Program-made: the position numbers and the translations under genes
Assembly (NCBI RefSeq): GCF_000488215.1
Contig: NZ_KI530734.1
Span: 186,001 to 250,000, forward strand
DNA length: 64,000 bases
DNA from: Acinetobacter nectaris CIP 110549
Lineage (GTDB): Bacteria > Pseudomonadota > Gammaproteobacteria > Pseudomonadales > Moraxellaceae
Direction of reading: 5' to 3'
The notes under the pieces: model-generated
Told to the model about the DNA's origin: nothing
The model's input: the letters and a program-made list of their open reading frames with translations, nothing else
Database searches by the model: none
Shown here: piece by piece, positions 1-8,733 of the stretch
How the letters are laid out: each line of letters opens with the position of its first letter
How positions within the stretch are numbered: position 1 is the stretch's first letter

Positions 1-54
1 GCAGGCCGATATGGCCACCACTGCTTACAAATGCTGCAAATGAGAGTGGTAATA

Positions 55-100
55 AAACGCTTAACAATATTTTTAGAGCGAAAAATATTGGTAAGCGTTT
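55..100 (-). other. Long hairpin in rplL-rpoB spacer, probable RNase III processing site
   Basis: Bases 55-74 and 81-100 are inverted repeats matching at 19 of 20 positions around a 6-base loop (75-80). There is no T-run next to it on either strand, so it is not an ordinary terminator. It lies about 150 bases downstream of the rplL stop on the rplL-coding strand, where rpoB is expected just beyond the window. In E. coli the equivalent rplL-rpoB spacer holds an RNase III-cut hairpin (established); the same role here is inferred. The rest of 1-248 shows no coding sequence. Confidence 0.6.
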
Positions 101-175
101 GAATTGGATCGTTTTTTACTAAAATTTAGACTTTTATCACAGTTCAATAAAAAACCGAGCCGATTATTGTAACGC

Positions 176-206
176 AAAAAGGCTGATGACCCAAGAGCCA
201 TCAGCC
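176..206 (-). terminator. Terminator or attenuator after rplL
   Basis: An 8-bp perfect stem (181-188 with 199-206, 10-base loop) is followed on the minus strand by five T residues (180-176). It sits about 45 bases after the rplL stop. In E. coli a partial terminator here lowers rpoBC transcription relative to the ribosomal proteins; the same attenuator role is inferred. Confidence 0.75.
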
Positions 207-248
207 ATATCTGGAGCCAATTTTTTTATAATTGACTCCCGACGTAAA

Positions 249-617
249 TTACTTAAGTGTAACTGTAGCACCAGCTTCTTCAAGAGTTTTCTTAAGTGCT
301 TCGCCGTCTTCTTTACTCACGCCTTCTTTAAGAACTTGTGGAGCACCTTCAACTAGGTCTTTTGCTTCTTTAAGACCAAGACCAGTTACTGCACGTACTG
401 CTTTAATTACAGCAACTTTGTTTGCGCCAAAGCTTGTTAATTCAAGATTGAATTCAGTTTGCTCTTCAGCAGCAGCAGCAGCATCGCCACCAGCAGCAAC
501 TGCAACAGCAGCAGCAGATACGTTGAATTTCTCTTCGAAAGCAGAGATTAAGTCAACAAGTTCAAGAACAGTTTTTTCAGCAACTGCGTTTAAAATTTCT
601 TCGTTAGTTAAAGCCAT
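249..617 (-). CDS. rplL: 50S ribosomal protein L7/L12
   Basis: The 122-residue product forms the flexible stalk of the large ribosomal subunit that recruits EF-Tu, EF-G and IF2. Length and sequence fit the family: an N-terminal dimerisation region (about 1-32), an Ala-rich hinge (about 34-53) and a conserved globular C-terminal domain containing [15 protein letters not shown]. It follows rplJ by about 40 bases on the same strand and would precede rpoB beyond the window edge. Expression is probably tied to rplJ through the L10 leader upstream. Nothing is unusual. Identification is by family recognition and operon position. Confidence 0.98.
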   Translation of the reverse strand: MALTNEEILNAVAEKTVLELVDLISAFEEKFNVSAAAVAVAAGGDAAAAAEEQTEFNLELTSFGANKVAVIKAVRAVTGLGLKEAKDLVEGAPQVLKEGVSKEDGEALKKTLEEAGATVTLK

Positions 618-659
618 GAGAATAACTCCAAATGGAAATTAAATGGTGTAGGTAATGGA

Positions 660-1166
660 TTATGCAGCTTCTTGTTCGTCTTTCTCTTTGAGCGCTGTAA
701 GTAAGCGACCCAATTTCGAAATTGGAGCTTGAAGAACGTTTGCAAGCATAGTAAGTGCTTTTTCTTGGTTTGGAAGATTCGCGATAACGCTAACTTCTTC
801 GCCTTGATAAACTTTACCGTCAAATGCGGCAGCTTTAAGTTCAAACGCTTTATTTGCTTTAGCAAACTCTTCGAACAGGCGTGCAGCTGCACCCATGTCG
901 TCTTCAGAAGTTGAAAAACCGAGAATTGTTGGGCCAACAAGATTGTCATTTAAGATATCAAATTGAGTACCTTGAAGTGCACGTTTTGCTAATGTATTAC
1001 GAACAACACGTGTTGTAACACCTAACTTACGAGCTTCAACACGTAACTGTGTTAGTTTCTCAACGCTTAAACCTTGGTAGTCAGCAACAACAGCAGAAAA
1101 CGCGATGCTTGCAGTTTCATTAACTTGAGCAACGATTTCTTTTTTGTTCTCTAGTAGTAGAGCCAC
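660..1166 (-). CDS. rplJ: 50S ribosomal protein L10
   Basis: The 168-residue product anchors L7/L12 dimers to 23S rRNA and, in studied bacteria, represses its own mRNA as an L10-(L12)n complex. The N-terminus (about 1-120) carries the conserved NTLAKRAL region; the Ala/Glu-rich C-terminal helix binds L12. The start is GTG at 1166, preceded by the ribosome site AGGAG with good spacing. The 244-base leader between rplA and this gene holds several hairpins consistent with L10 autoregulation. The gene is followed closely by rplL. Length is normal for the family. Confidence 0.98.
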   Translation of the reverse strand: MALLLENKKEIVAQVNETASIAFSAVVADYQGLSVEKLTQLRVEARKLGVTTRVVRNTLAKRALQGTQFDILNDNLVGPTILGFSTSEDDMGAAARLFEEFAKANKAFELKAAAFDGKVYQGEEVSVIANLPNQEKALTMLANVLQAPISKLGRLLTALKEKDEQEAA

Positions 1167-1184
1167 TGTAAAATCTCCTAAGGT

Positions 1185-1350
1185 GATTTATGTATTCAAA
1201 GAATACACTCCCAATTCGTAAGCCTATAAGGCTTACACGCGGAGGAGGAATAATCACACCACCGCGTCTACGCAGGCTGAGTTATTAAGAGAATTTCTTC
1301 TCGCCTGAGGTCTTTGACGCTAATAGGCTTTAACCTATCAATTCAAAGTC
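1185..1350 (-). promoter_or_regulatory. Structured rplJ leader, probable L10 autoregulatory element
   Basis: The minus-strand leader folds by inspection into successive hairpins: 1191-1197/1201-1207 (7 bp) just before the rplJ ribosome site, 1218-1225/1229-1236 (8 bp), and a GC-rich CGCGG/CCGCG stem enclosing the segment near 1237-1266. L10 leaders that bind the L10-L12 complex are well known at this place in the rplJL operon. The exact L10 contact site is not demonstrated here; an Rfam L10_leader covariance search would settle it. Confidence 0.65.
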
Positions 1351-1352
1351 CA

Positions 1353-1388
1353 CTCCAAAGATAAAGATTTCAATCTTTATCTTTGGAG
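1353..1388 (-). other. Perfect 16-bp hairpin between rplA and rplJ
   Basis: Bases 1353-1368 and 1373-1388 are exact inverted repeats with a 4-base loop. No T-run follows on the minus strand, so intrinsic termination is unlikely. It lies about 20 bases after the rplA stop and before the L10 leader. A processing site separating rplKA from rplJL mRNA is the simplest reading (inference). Confidence 0.6.
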
Positions 1389-1410
1389 ATTTAAGAATTT
1401 TGTCTAACAA

Positions 1411-2103
1411 TTAGTTAGAGATGCTGTTTACATCAACAGTAACACCAGGACCCATTGTTGAGCTCAAAGTGATTTTTTTGATGTAAATACCTTTAGAAGT
1501 TGCAGGTTTTGCTTTTTTCAAGTCAGCAACCAATGCTTCTAAGTTTTGACGTACAGCTTCAATAGTAAAGCCAACTTGGCCAATACCAGCATGAATAATA
1601 CCAGCTTTGTCTACACGGTAGCGTGCTTGACCAGATTTAGCATTTTTAACTGCACTAGCAACGTCAGGAGTTACTGTACCTACTTTAGGGTTTGGCATTA
1701 AACCACGTGGCCCTAAAATTGTACCTAACTTACCAACAACGCGCATTGCATCAGGAGCAGCGATTACAACATCAAAGTCAAGATTACCTTTTTGAATGCT
1801 TTCAGCAAGGTCATCAAAACCAACGATGTCAGCGCCTTCAGCTTTAGCAGCTTCAGCAGCAGCGCCTTGAGCAAATACAGCTACACGTACAGTTTTACCT
1901 GTACCTGCAGGTAAAGTTGTCGCACCACGTACAACTTGATCTGATTTACGTGGGTCAACACCTAGATTCACAGAAACATCTAATGATTCTTTAAATTTAG
2001 CTGCAGGGAAGCCATTAATTACTTCTACCGCTTCTTCCAAAGAGTAAACTTTGTTTGAATCAATAGCAGAAATCGCTTTTTGACGTTTAGTTAACTTTGC
2101 CAT
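1411..2103 (-). CDS. rplA: 50S ribosomal protein L1
   Basis: The 230-residue product is L1, which forms the mobile stalk at the E site and is a translational repressor of the rplK-rplA mRNA in E. coli. The start at 2103 (MAKLTKRQK) is chosen because it gives the normal family N-terminus and leaves only four bases after the rplK stop; a longer in-frame reading to 2169 would overlap rplK and has no family match. The conserved segment [15 protein letters not shown] is present. It is translationally coupled to rplK. Confidence 0.97.
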   Translation of the reverse strand: MAKLTKRQKAISAIDSNKVYSLEEAVEVINGFPAAKFKESLDVSVNLGVDPRKSDQVVRGATTLPAGTGKTVRVAVFAQGAAAEAAKAEGADIVGFDDLAESIQKGNLDFDVVIAAPDAMRVVGKLGTILGPRGLMPNPKVGTVTPDVASAVKNAKSGQARYRVDKAGIIHAGIGQVGFTIEAVRQNLEALVADLKKAKPATSKGIYIKKITLSSTMGPGVTVDVNSISN

Positions 2104-2107
2104 CTTA

Positions 2108-2536
2108 TTACAGCTCCACTTCCAAGCCCATAGAACGTGCAGAACCAGCGATGGTACGAACACGTGCATCTAAGTCAGCACCAGTTAAATCAGGCTCTTT
2201 AGTCGTAGCAATTTCTTCTAATTGCGCACGAGTTAATTTACCAACCTTAGTTTTGTGTGGCTCAGAAGAACCTTTTTGAACACCAGCAGCTTTCTTCAAA
2301 AGAATAGAAGCAGGTGGAGTTTTCATGATAAATGTAAATGATTTATCATTATAAACTGTAATCACAACAGGGATTGGTAGGCCTTGTTCAACTTTTTGTG
2401 TAGCAGCATTGAATTCTTTACAGAATGCCATGATGTTAACACCACGTTGACCCAGTGCAGGACCAATAGGAGGAGATGGATTTGCTTTACCAGCTGGGAC
2501 TTGCAGCTTGATATAGCCGTCAATCTTTTTAGCCAT
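2108..2536 (-). CDS. rplK: 50S ribosomal protein L11
   Basis: The 142-residue L11 forms the GTPase-associated centre with 23S rRNA and is needed for RelA activation by uncharged tRNA. The N-terminus has the typical proline-rich loop ([19 protein letters not shown], about residues 15-33) and the C-terminal rRNA-binding domain follows. It heads the rplK-rplA pair and lies downstream of nusG after an 87-base gap that carries a possible promoter. Length and composition are normal. Confidence 0.98.
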   Translation of the reverse strand: MAKKIDGYIKLQVPAGKANPSPPIGPALGQRGVNIMAFCKEFNAATQKVEQGLPIPVVITVYNDKSFTFIMKTPPASILLKKAAGVQKGSSEPHKTKVGKLTRAQLEEIATTKEPDLTGADLDARVRTIAGSARSMGLEVEL

Positions 2537-2593
2537 TTCAAATACCTCTGGGTAATAACGCCGTAAGGCTCCCCAATTTATTACATATAAAAT

Positions 2594-2610
2594 TGCCTAA
2601 ATTATAGGCA
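2594..2610 (-). promoter_or_regulatory. Possible rplK promoter -10 within small hairpin
   Basis: A perfect -10 hexamer TATAAT lies on the minus strand at 2601-2606, in the nusG-rplK gap, with no good -35 at the ideal spacing. It sits in a 6-bp inverted repeat (2594-2599/2605-2610). A separate rplKAJL promoter here is known in E. coli; here it is only suggested. Confidence 0.4.
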
Positions 2611-2623
2611 TTCAATCAGTTGA

Positions 2624-3157
2624 TTAGATTGTCTTCTCAACCTGACGGAATTCAAGCTCAACTTGTGTTGGGCGATTAAATACATTAATCGTTAACGTCA
2701 AGCGAGATTTATCATAGATAACCTCTTCCACAACACCTTTAAAGTCTGTGAATGGGCCATCGATAACCAATAATTCTTCACCTGGTTCAAACATTGTCTT
2801 AGGACGAGGTGCTTCACCAGTATTACGCACACGAGCAAGAATCGCATCTGCTTCTTTTTGAGTAATTGGCGCAGGTTTTTCTGGCGTACCGCCAATAAAA
2901 CCTAGAACTTTTGGACACTCTTTAACAATATGCCAAGAGTCATCATCCATTTCCATTTCGACCAATACATAGCCTGGAAAGAATTTACGTTCTGATTTAC
3001 GCTTCTTACCATCCTTCATTTCAACGACTTCTTCAGTCGGAACAAGGACTTCACCAAAGCTATCGGCAACAGCACTACGCTGGATTCGCTCTTTAAGTGA
3101 ACGCATCACTTGTTTTTCATAACCTGAATAGGCATGAATAATGTACCAACGTTTCAT
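2624..3157 (-). CDS. nusG: Transcription elongation and antitermination factor NusG
   Basis: The 177-residue NusG binds the RNA polymerase clamp, suppresses pausing, and links transcription to Rho or to the ribosome. The N-terminal NGN domain (about 1-115, starting [17 protein letters not shown]) and a C-terminal KOW domain (about 125-177, [17 protein letters not shown]) are visible. It starts six bases after the secE stop, so the two are co-transcribed, as in most bacteria. No unusual features. Confidence 0.98.
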   Translation of the reverse strand: MKRWYIIHAYSGYEKQVMRSLKERIQRSAVADSFGEVLVPTEEVVEMKDGKKRKSERKFFPGYVLVEMEMDDDSWHIVKECPKVLGFIGGTPEKPAPITQKEADAILARVRNTGEAPRPKTMFEPGEELLVIDGPFTDFKGVVEEVIYDKSRLTLTINVFNRPTQVELEFRQVEKTI

Positions 3158-3163
3158 AGCTCT

Positions 3164-3604
3164 CTACCCGATCATTAACTTTACTAACCAACCCAGCGCA
3201 TAATCAAAGCACCATAGCACGATAGCAGCAACAATAATTACAAGTACTACTTGCCAAGATGTTGTTACTGTTTCCTGTTTGGTTGGCCAAGTTACTCGAC
3301 GCAGCTCTAATCGCGAGTCTTTTAGCAAGCGAATAAAACCTTTGCCTTGGTGGGTGGCGTATAATAAACCTAAAGCTACAATGATACAAGCTAAAATCGC
3401 CCCAATTTGCACCCAAATATTACTCGCTGGTGCCCAATATGCAGGAAGATATTGATTTACAAGAGAAGCTCCAATTAACAAAATAATTGCTAATACCCAT
3501 AAAATAATATCTATAGGTGAGCCAGAGCGCACAACTTCTGCTGCTGTATTTTTCTGAGGGATTGGCGCGTCGCTCAATGCGTCACGCGATTTATCATTCG
3601 ACAT
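3164..3604 (-). CDS. secE: Preprotein translocase subunit SecE
   Basis: The 146-residue product is the SecE subunit of the SecYEG channel in the inner membrane. Three hydrophobic segments are visible (about 30-50, 62-82 and 116-140), as in the longer gammaproteobacterial form. The conserved amphipathic stretch before the last helix (LELRRVTWPTKQET, about 98-111) is the SecY-clamping element. It lies between tRNA-Trp and nusG in the classic order tuf-trpW-secE-nusG. Confidence 0.97.
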   Translation of the reverse strand: MSNDKSRDALSDAPIPQKNTAAEVVRSGSPIDIILWVLAIILLIGASLVNQYLPAYWAPASNIWVQIGAILACIIVALGLLYATHQGKGFIRLLKDSRLELRRVTWPTKQETVTTSWQVVLVIIVAAIVLWCFDYALGWLVKLMIG

Positions 3605-3679
3605 GTTTTTACTCGTCGTAGAATTCGCGAATCATTATAAGGACAAAATAGCCAGCATCAAGCTTTAACTTTGAAATAG

Positions 3680-3755
3680 TGGCAGGCCAGGAGGGACTCG
3701 AACCCCCAACATTCGGTTTTGGAGACCGACGCTCTACCAATTGAACTACTAGCCT
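3680..3755 (-). tRNA. trpW: tRNA-Trp (CCA anticodon)
   Basis: A full 76-base cloverleaf can be drawn on the minus strand: 7-bp acceptor stem AGGCTAG/CTGGCCT, D arm, anticodon stem CGGTC/GACCG-type pairing with loop CTCCAAA giving anticodon CCA, T arm GGGGG-TTCGAGT-CCCTC, and an encoded 3' CCA. It lies between tuf and secE as in many gammaproteobacteria. Confidence 0.97.
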
Positions 3756-3762
3756 ATAAAGT

Positions 3763-3788
3763 AAACCGAGAACCTTAGCTCTCGGTTT
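3763..3788 (-). terminator. Possible terminator or attenuator between tuf and tRNA-Trp
   Basis: A 9-bp perfect stem (3763-3771 with 3780-3788) lies 14 bases after the tuf stop. On the minus strand it is followed by only a weak T-rich stretch (TTTACTTTA), so it may be a leaky terminator or a processing signal. Confidence 0.45.
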
Positions 3789-3801
3789 AATATTTATTAT
3801 A

Positions 3802-4992
3802 TTACTGATTTACTTTAGAAACAACACCAGCACCTACGGTACGACCACCTTCACGGATCGCAAAGCGTAAGCCAGCGTCCATTGCGATTGGGTGGATCAA
3901 TTCTACTGCCATTTCAACGTTGTCACCTGGCATAACCATTTCAACGCCTTCTTTCAACTGGATTGCACCAGTTACGTCAGTTGTACGGAAATAGAACTGT
4001 GGACGGTAACCATTTAAGAATGGAGTATGACGACCACCTTCTTCTTTCGCTAGTACATATACTTCTGCGTCGAATTTAGTATGTGGCTTGATTGCACCTG
4101 GCTTAGTCAATACTTGACCACGTTGTACGTCTTCACGCTTAGTACCACGTAGAAGAATACCACAGTTCTCACCTGCACGACCTTCGTCAAGCAGTTTACG
4201 GAACATTTCAACGCCAGTTACAGTTGTTTTAACCGTGTCTTTAATACCAACGATTTCAACTTCTTCACCAACTTTAACAATACCTGATTCTACACGGCCT
4301 GTTACTACAGTACCACGACCAGAAATTGAGAATACATCTTCGATTGGCATTAGGAATGCTTTATCGATAGCACGCTCTGGCTCAGGAATGTAAGAATCTA
4401 AAGCTTCTACAAGAGAAATTACTGCAGATTCACCATACTGACCAGCATCACCGTTAAGTGCAGCTAAAGCTGAACCACGGATTACAGGAGTATCATCACC
4501 AGGGAAGTCATAAGCGCTAAGAAGTTCACGAACTTCCATTTCTACCAATTCAAGTAATTCTTCATCATCAACAAGGTCACACTTGTTTAAGAATACAATA
4601 ATGAAAGGTACACCTACCTGACGAGAAAGAAGGATGTGTTCACGAGTTTGTGGCATAGGACCATCAGTCGCAGCACATACAAGGATCGCACCGTCCATTT
4701 GAGCAGCACCAGTGATCATGTTTTTAACATAATCGGCGTGTCCTGGGCAATCTACGTGAGCGTAGTGACGAGTTGGAGAGTCATATTCTACGTGAGATGT
4801 ATTAATTGTAATACCACGAGCTTTTTCTTCAGGCGCAGAGTCGATCGCTGCGTAATCTTTAGCTTCACCGCCATAAGTTTTCGCACAGATAGTTGCGATA
4901 GCAGCTGTTAAAGTTGTTTTACCATGGTCAACGTGACCAATTGTTCCCACGTTTACATGTGGCTTATTACGTTCAAACTTGGCTTTAGCCAT
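3802..4992 (-). CDS. tuf: Translation elongation factor EF-Tu
   Basis: The 396-residue GTPase delivers aminoacyl-tRNA to the ribosome. The G1 motif GHVDHGKT (about residues 19-26), DCPGH (about 81-85) and NKCD (about 136-139) are all present, followed by the two beta-barrel domains. It is the last gene of the tRNA Thr-Tyr-Gly-Thr cluster, an arrangement equivalent to E. coli thrU-tyrU-glyT-thrT-tufB, so this is the tufB-type copy. Length is normal. Confidence 0.99.
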   Translation of the reverse strand: MAKAKFERNKPHVNVGTIGHVDHGKTTLTAAIATICAKTYGGEAKDYAAIDSAPEEKARGITINTSHVEYDSPTRHYAHVDCPGHADYVKNMITGAAQMDGAILVCAATDGPMPQTREHILLSRQVGVPFIIVFLNKCDLVDDEELLELVEMEVRELLSAYDFPGDDTPVIRGSALAALNGDAGQYGESAVISLVEALDSYIPEPERAIDKAFLMPIEDVFSISGRGTVVTGRVESGIVKVGEEVEIVGIKDTVKTTVTGVEMFRKLLDEGRAGENCGILLRGTKREDVQRGQVLTKPGAIKPHTKFDAEVYVLAKEEGGRHTPFLNGYRPQFYFRTTDVTGAIQLKEGVEMVMPGDNVEMAVELIHPIAMDAGLRFAIREGGRTVGAGVVSKVNQ

Positions 4993-5141
4993 GATAATCT
5001 TCCTCGTTTACATCGAACAAGTACCGAGAATTTCAGTACAATCGACATATCGCCTAAAAAACAGACACCCAATACTTTAAAAGCAGACTAATAAGCCTGC
5101 TTTCTTTAGAAGTGTAGATAAATCTACTAAACTGTATAATC

Positions 5142-5216
<75 letters not shown>

Positions 5217-5232
5217 GATATAATTACTTCGA

Positions 5233-5308
5233 TGGAGCGGGAGACGAGGGTCGAACTCGCGACATGCAGCTTGGAAGGCTGCCGCTCTACCAACTGAGCT
5301 ACTCCCGC
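5233..5308 (-). tRNA. glyT: tRNA-Gly (TCC anticodon)
   Basis: A 76-base cloverleaf with encoded CCA: acceptor stem beginning GCGGGAG, anticodon stem GCAGC/GCTGC and loop CTTCCAA giving anticodon TCC. Third tRNA of the cluster. Confidence 0.96.
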
Positions 5309-5342
5309 ATGTTGGTATATTTACCACTTCATTCGAAGTTAA

Positions 5343-5426
5343 TGGTGGTGGGAGAAGGATTCGAACCTTCGAAACTTTCGTAGCGGAGTTACAGTCCGCC
5401 CCCTTTGACCGCTCGGGAATCCCACC
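5343..5426 (-). tRNA. tyrU: tRNA-Tyr (GTA anticodon)
   Basis: An 84-base class II tRNA with a long variable arm and encoded CCA: acceptor stem beginning GGTGGGA, anticodon stem GCGGA/TCCGC and loop CTGTAAC giving anticodon GTA. Confidence 0.96.
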
Positions 5427-5483
5427 TTAATCACACTTACTTGGTAGTGCAGTCCTTTACTTCTGTATTTAACAACTTTAAAA

Positions 5484-5559
<76 letters not shown>

Positions 5560-5600
5560 GTTTTAAGTTGTTTCGCACATTTCGTATCGGAACGGTGTGC

Positions 5601-5628
5601 AGTTTAGCAAAACTTCAAAATGATGCAA
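5601..5628 (-). promoter_or_regulatory. Promoter of the tRNA-tuf operon
   Basis: On the minus strand TTGCAT (5628-5623) and TAAACT (5606-5601) are spaced by 16 bases and followed by a GC-rich discriminator (GCACACCG), the kind seen at stringently controlled stable-RNA promoters. The first tRNA begins about 40 bases downstream. Confidence 0.6.
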
Positions 5629-5649
5629 GCACTTTTTTAAAAAAAGTGC
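5629..5649. repeat. 10-1-10 perfect palindrome after trpE
   Basis: GCAC plus six T is mirrored exactly by six A plus GTGC around one central base. It lies just after the trpE stop and directly before the tRNA promoter -35. A T-rich stem could end trpE transcripts, but no separate T-run follows, so the role is uncertain. Confidence 0.5.
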
Positions 5650-5657
5650 GAAAAAAC

Positions 5658-7151
5658 TTATAAAATCAATCCAGTTGATGATAATTCAACCGCTTTGATC
5701 ACTGCACGAGCTTTTATTTGTGTTTCATTCCATTCTGAATCAGGATTTGAGTCTGCTACTAACCCTGCTCCAGCTTGAACATACACCTTATTCTCTCGAA
5801 TAACACATGTTCTTATTGCAATAGACATATCCATTTCACCATGCCAGCCTAAATAGCCAACAGCTCCACCAAAAATCCCACGCTTCACAGGTTCAACTTC
5901 ATCAATAATTTGCATTGCCCTCACTTTAGGTGCACCTGAAAGTGTTCCTGCCGGAAAAGTAGCTTTGAATACATCAAGTGCATCCACATCATCTTGCACT
6001 TCACCTTGAACATTGGAAACAATGTGCATCACATGTGAGTAACGCTCAACAACCATTTTATCTGTTACAGTTACCTTACCAACCTTGGACACACGCCCAA
6101 TGTCATTACGCCCTAGATCAATAAGCATGAGGTGTTCTGCAATTTCTTTTTCATCAGCCAGTAGTTCTTGTTCTAATGCCAAGTCTTCTGCTGCTGTTTT
6201 TCCTCTTGGTCTTGTCCCTGCTAGTGGTCGTACTGTTGCAACCCCATTTTCAAGTCGAGATAAGATTTCAGGGGACGAACCAACAATATGAAATGGTTTT
6301 TGACCCTTTAAAGTATAGCCCTGTACAAGAAATAGATAAGGGGATGGATTTAAGTGACGTAACGCGCGATAAACTTGTAATGGCTCTCCATCAAAATCTG
6401 AAACCATTCGATGTCCAGGGACGACCTGCATTACATCTCCAGCACGAATATATTCTTTTACTTTTTCTACAGAAGCTTTATACGCCTCTTCACCTGTTAA
6501 AGAGTGAAACTTAGGAAATGTATGCGGCTTTGCCTGTAAACGAATAGGTGTATCTAATAATTGCTCTAACTGATCTAGTTTATCCTGTGCATGCTCATAA
6601 GTTTCACCTGCATTAACATCGGCATGAACGATTAAAAACAGCGTATCTTTCAAGTTATCAAATACAATGACCGTTTTTGAAAGCATCATCCAAATATCAG
6701 GCAACTCAACTGGATCATCTTGGGGAGCACCACCCTTTAGATGTGGCTCTATGTATCGCACGGCATCATAGCCAAAGTAGCCAACTAGACCACCTGTAAA
6801 GTTTGGTAACTCAGGTAAAATTTCTTGTGAGGGAACCTTAAACTGACTTTGAAACTCACGAATAAAGGCATAAGGGTCTACATTATTTTCCGTCGTAATA
6901 TTTCCATGTTGGTCTTGTATATCCAACACCCCTTCATTGCATGAAAAGATTGTAGATTCACCCAAACCAATAATTGAATATCTCGCCCACTTTTCACCGC
7001 CCTCAACAGACTCAAATAAATATGAAGGTGTTTTCTTATCTAACCGTGCAAAAACTGATAGTGGCGTATCTGCATCTGCAAATCGCTGCCTATATACAGG
7101 AATAGTGTTAAAGCCTTGCTGTGTTAATTGCTCAAAAATATCTTTATTCAT
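5658..7151 (-). CDS. trpE: Anthranilate synthase component I
   Basis: The 497-residue product converts chorismate and ammonia (from glutamine via TrpG) to anthranilate, the first step of tryptophan synthesis. The N-terminal regulatory domain has LFESVEGG (about 47-54), part of the tryptophan feedback site; the C-terminal chorismate-binding domain includes GRNDIGRVS and the FPAGTLSGAPK block. I chose ATG at 7151 because TAAGTGAG lies at good spacing upstream; an in-frame GTG at 7163 lacks a ribosome site. It is separate from other trp genes here, as is usual in this genus. No leader peptide is evident. Confidence 0.97.
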   Translation of the reverse strand: MNKDIFEQLTQQGFNTIPVYRQRFADADTPLSVFARLDKKTPSYLFESVEGGEKWARYSIIGLGESTIFSCNEGVLDIQDQHGNITTENNVDPYAFIREFQSQFKVPSQEILPELPNFTGGLVGYFGYDAVRYIEPHLKGGAPQDDPVELPDIWMMLSKTVIVFDNLKDTLFLIVHADVNAGETYEHAQDKLDQLEQLLDTPIRLQAKPHTFPKFHSLTGEEAYKASVEKVKEYIRAGDVMQVVPGHRMVSDFDGEPLQVYRALRHLNPSPYLFLVQGYTLKGQKPFHIVGSSPEILSRLENGVATVRPLAGTRPRGKTAAEDLALEQELLADEKEIAEHLMLIDLGRNDIGRVSKVGKVTVTDKMVVERYSHVMHIVSNVQGEVQDDVDALDVFKATFPAGTLSGAPKVRAMQIIDEVEPVKRGIFGGAVGYLGWHGEMDMSIAIRTCVIRENKVYVQAGAGLVADSNPDSEWNETQIKARAVIKAVELSSTGLIL

Positions 7152-7247
7152 TGGACTGCTCACTTAATTGATTATTTTAAAAATATAAATTTAATGTGAG
7201 CAACGCCATCGCAAATATGGCTTTAAGTTCATAAACCTTTCCTATAT

Positions 7248-7916
7248 CTATCTCTTTAATAAACGACGAAGGTCATCTATCACTTCCTGAGGATGACTAT
7301 CATAAATACTTTCACCATGATTATACCCATAACTCATCGCAATACAGTCAATTTCTGCACCACGAGCAGCTTCAATATCATTGCGTGAATCACCAATCAT
7401 AAGAACTTGGTCATGCTTTAAATTAAAATACCGCATTGTATAAATTAAAGGTAACGGTGATGGTTTCTTTTCAGCCACAGTATCACCACCAATAACAAGT
7501 GAAAAGTAGTCAAGTAAATTTAATTTTTCTAGTAGCTTCATAGCCAATACCCGAGGCTTATTTGTCACACAAGCCATAGATATTTTTTTAGTTTTGCAAT
7601 CCTCTAGAAACTCATGAACACCCTCAAATAGAGTACTATCAACACAGGTTTTTAAGTGGTAATTAGCAAGATAGACTTTGCATAACTCATCGGTTAAGGC
7701 TTCATCATTATAATTTAATTCAGTCAATACTTTCCTACATAACTTTTCACTGCCCTGACCCACCCACAATCGAATTTGCTCTACATTTACAGTCGGCAAC
7801 CCCATTTGATGTAATGCTGCATTTATTGCAGCTGCCATATCGAATACCGTATCGACCAGCGTGCCATCTAAATCAAAGATGATAAGTTCACGCTTTTCTA
7901 GTTTTGCTATTGTCAT
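7248..7916 (-). CDS. gph: Phosphoglycolate phosphatase, HAD family
   Basis: The 222-residue HAD hydrolase probably removes phosphate from 2-phosphoglycolate, a by-product of DNA end repair. HAD motif I is FDLDGTLVD (about 14-22), motif II is around VTNKPR, and motif III/IV is KKPSPLP...GDSRNDI near residues 150-180. It lies upstream of trpE on the same strand after about 95 bases, a pairing (gph-trpE) seen in many gammaproteobacteria. HAD substrates are hard to predict, so the name rests on length, motifs and this context. Confidence 0.88.
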   Translation of the reverse strand: MTIAKLEKRELIIFDLDGTLVDTVFDMAAAINAALHQMGLPTVNVEQIRLWVGQGSEKLCRKVLTELNYNDEALTDELCKVYLANYHLKTCVDSTLFEGVHEFLEDCKTKKISMACVTNKPRVLAMKLLEKLNLLDYFSLVIGGDTVAEKKPSPLPLIYTMRYFNLKHDQVLMIGDSRNDIEAARGAEIDCIAMSYGYNHGESIYDSHPQEVIDDLRRLLKR

Positions 7917-7930
7917 TATTCACTCCAAAA

Positions 7931-7954
7931 AAAAGCATGCTTCTGCATGCTTTT
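7931..7954 (-). terminator. Terminator after the FHA-domain gene
   Basis: A 10-bp perfect stem AAAAGCATGC/GCATGCTTTT with a 4-base loop; on the minus strand it runs into eight T residues. It lies between the FHA gene and gph. Confidence 0.85.
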
Positions 7955-7970
7955 AGTTATTTACTTACCA

Positions 7971-8582
7971 TTATTTAAAAAAGAACCAAATAATTAACGC
8001 AATAATAAGAATAGCGATAATTGTAATTAGCCCAAGTGATGCATTCTTTTTCACCTCTTGCTCTGAATCAGTTGCATGATGATTATCATTTTGTGCTACC
8101 GACTCATGCTTAGATGCTATCTCATGTTCCTGTTCAGGCATTGGCGCAGGCTTAGGAATTTGAATACTTTCAGGTGTACCATCATTTGCAACAGGCATAT
8201 CTTTTACACGATCTGCAATATGTGGCATTCCTTCTTCAGCATTAGCTTTTAAAGGCTGATCCTCTACAACTGTATTCTCTTCAGATTTACTTTCATTAAG
8301 AATAAATTTTAAACTTGCAAACTGAATAAGATCTTGGTCTTTTAATAACGCTGGTTCAGTAATTTTATTTCCATTGATATATGTACCATTTGAAGATTGT
8401 AGATCTTCTAACCATAAGGCTTGGTCTTTTATATAAAATGCGGCATGTCTACGCGATATTTCTGATGATTGTAAAACTAAATGGCAGCTCTGATGTCGAC
8501 CAACAAGTGTATCCTCATGAATACTAAAACTACTGTCCTTTAGCTCTTCTGAAATAGCCTTTAATGTCCACTTCATATTCAT
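7971..8582 (-). CDS. FHA-domain protein with C-terminal membrane anchor
   Basis: A 203-residue protein with an N-terminal forkhead-associated domain: the phosphothreonine-binding signatures GRHQSC (about 28-33), SRRHA (about 43-47) and NGTYING (about 65-71) are intact. A charged, Pro/Glu-rich linker (about 95-178) follows, then a single hydrophobic helix at the extreme C-terminus (about 182-202, LGLITIIAILII). This suggests a tail-anchored inner-membrane protein displaying a phosphopeptide reader in the cytoplasm. No kinase or secretion genes lie nearby, so the partner is unknown. It has its own terminator and is not obviously in an operon. Family recognition is firm; function is not. Confidence 0.9.
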   Translation of the reverse strand: MNMKWTLKAISEELKDSSFSIHEDTLVGRHQSCHLVLQSSEISRRHAAFYIKDQALWLEDLQSSNGTYINGNKITEPALLKDQDLIQFASLKFILNESKSEENTVVEDQPLKANAEEGMPHIADRVKDMPVANDGTPESIQIPKPAPMPEQEHEIASKHESVAQNDNHHATDSEQEVKKNASLGLITIIAILIIALIIWFFFK

Positions 8583-8733
8583 ATTCTCTTTTCAAAGTTA
8601 CTCTTAGCATAGCATGTTTCAATATATTATAAAGTTTGAGGCTATGAGGTTTATATATTAAAAAATACCACTATATTAAACATACCATTCTGTATATTTT
8701 TACTATTTAAATAATATAATAAAATTTAAAAAT

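Noticed and set aside
1..115. Minus-strand reading that resembles a signal peptide
   Set aside because: A hydrophobic stretch can be read, but it has no start codon, runs through the long hairpin at 55-100, and lies in the normal rplL-rpoB spacer.
232..642. 136-codon plus-strand open frame opposite rplL
   Set aside because: It is the antisense shadow of the Ala-rich rplL gene; low-complexity Ala/Ser/Thr composition follows from the other strand.
8583..8733. AT-rich stretch that could be a small gene or repeat
   Set aside because: No open frame with a ribosome site and no internal repeat; simply AT-rich intergenic DNA.
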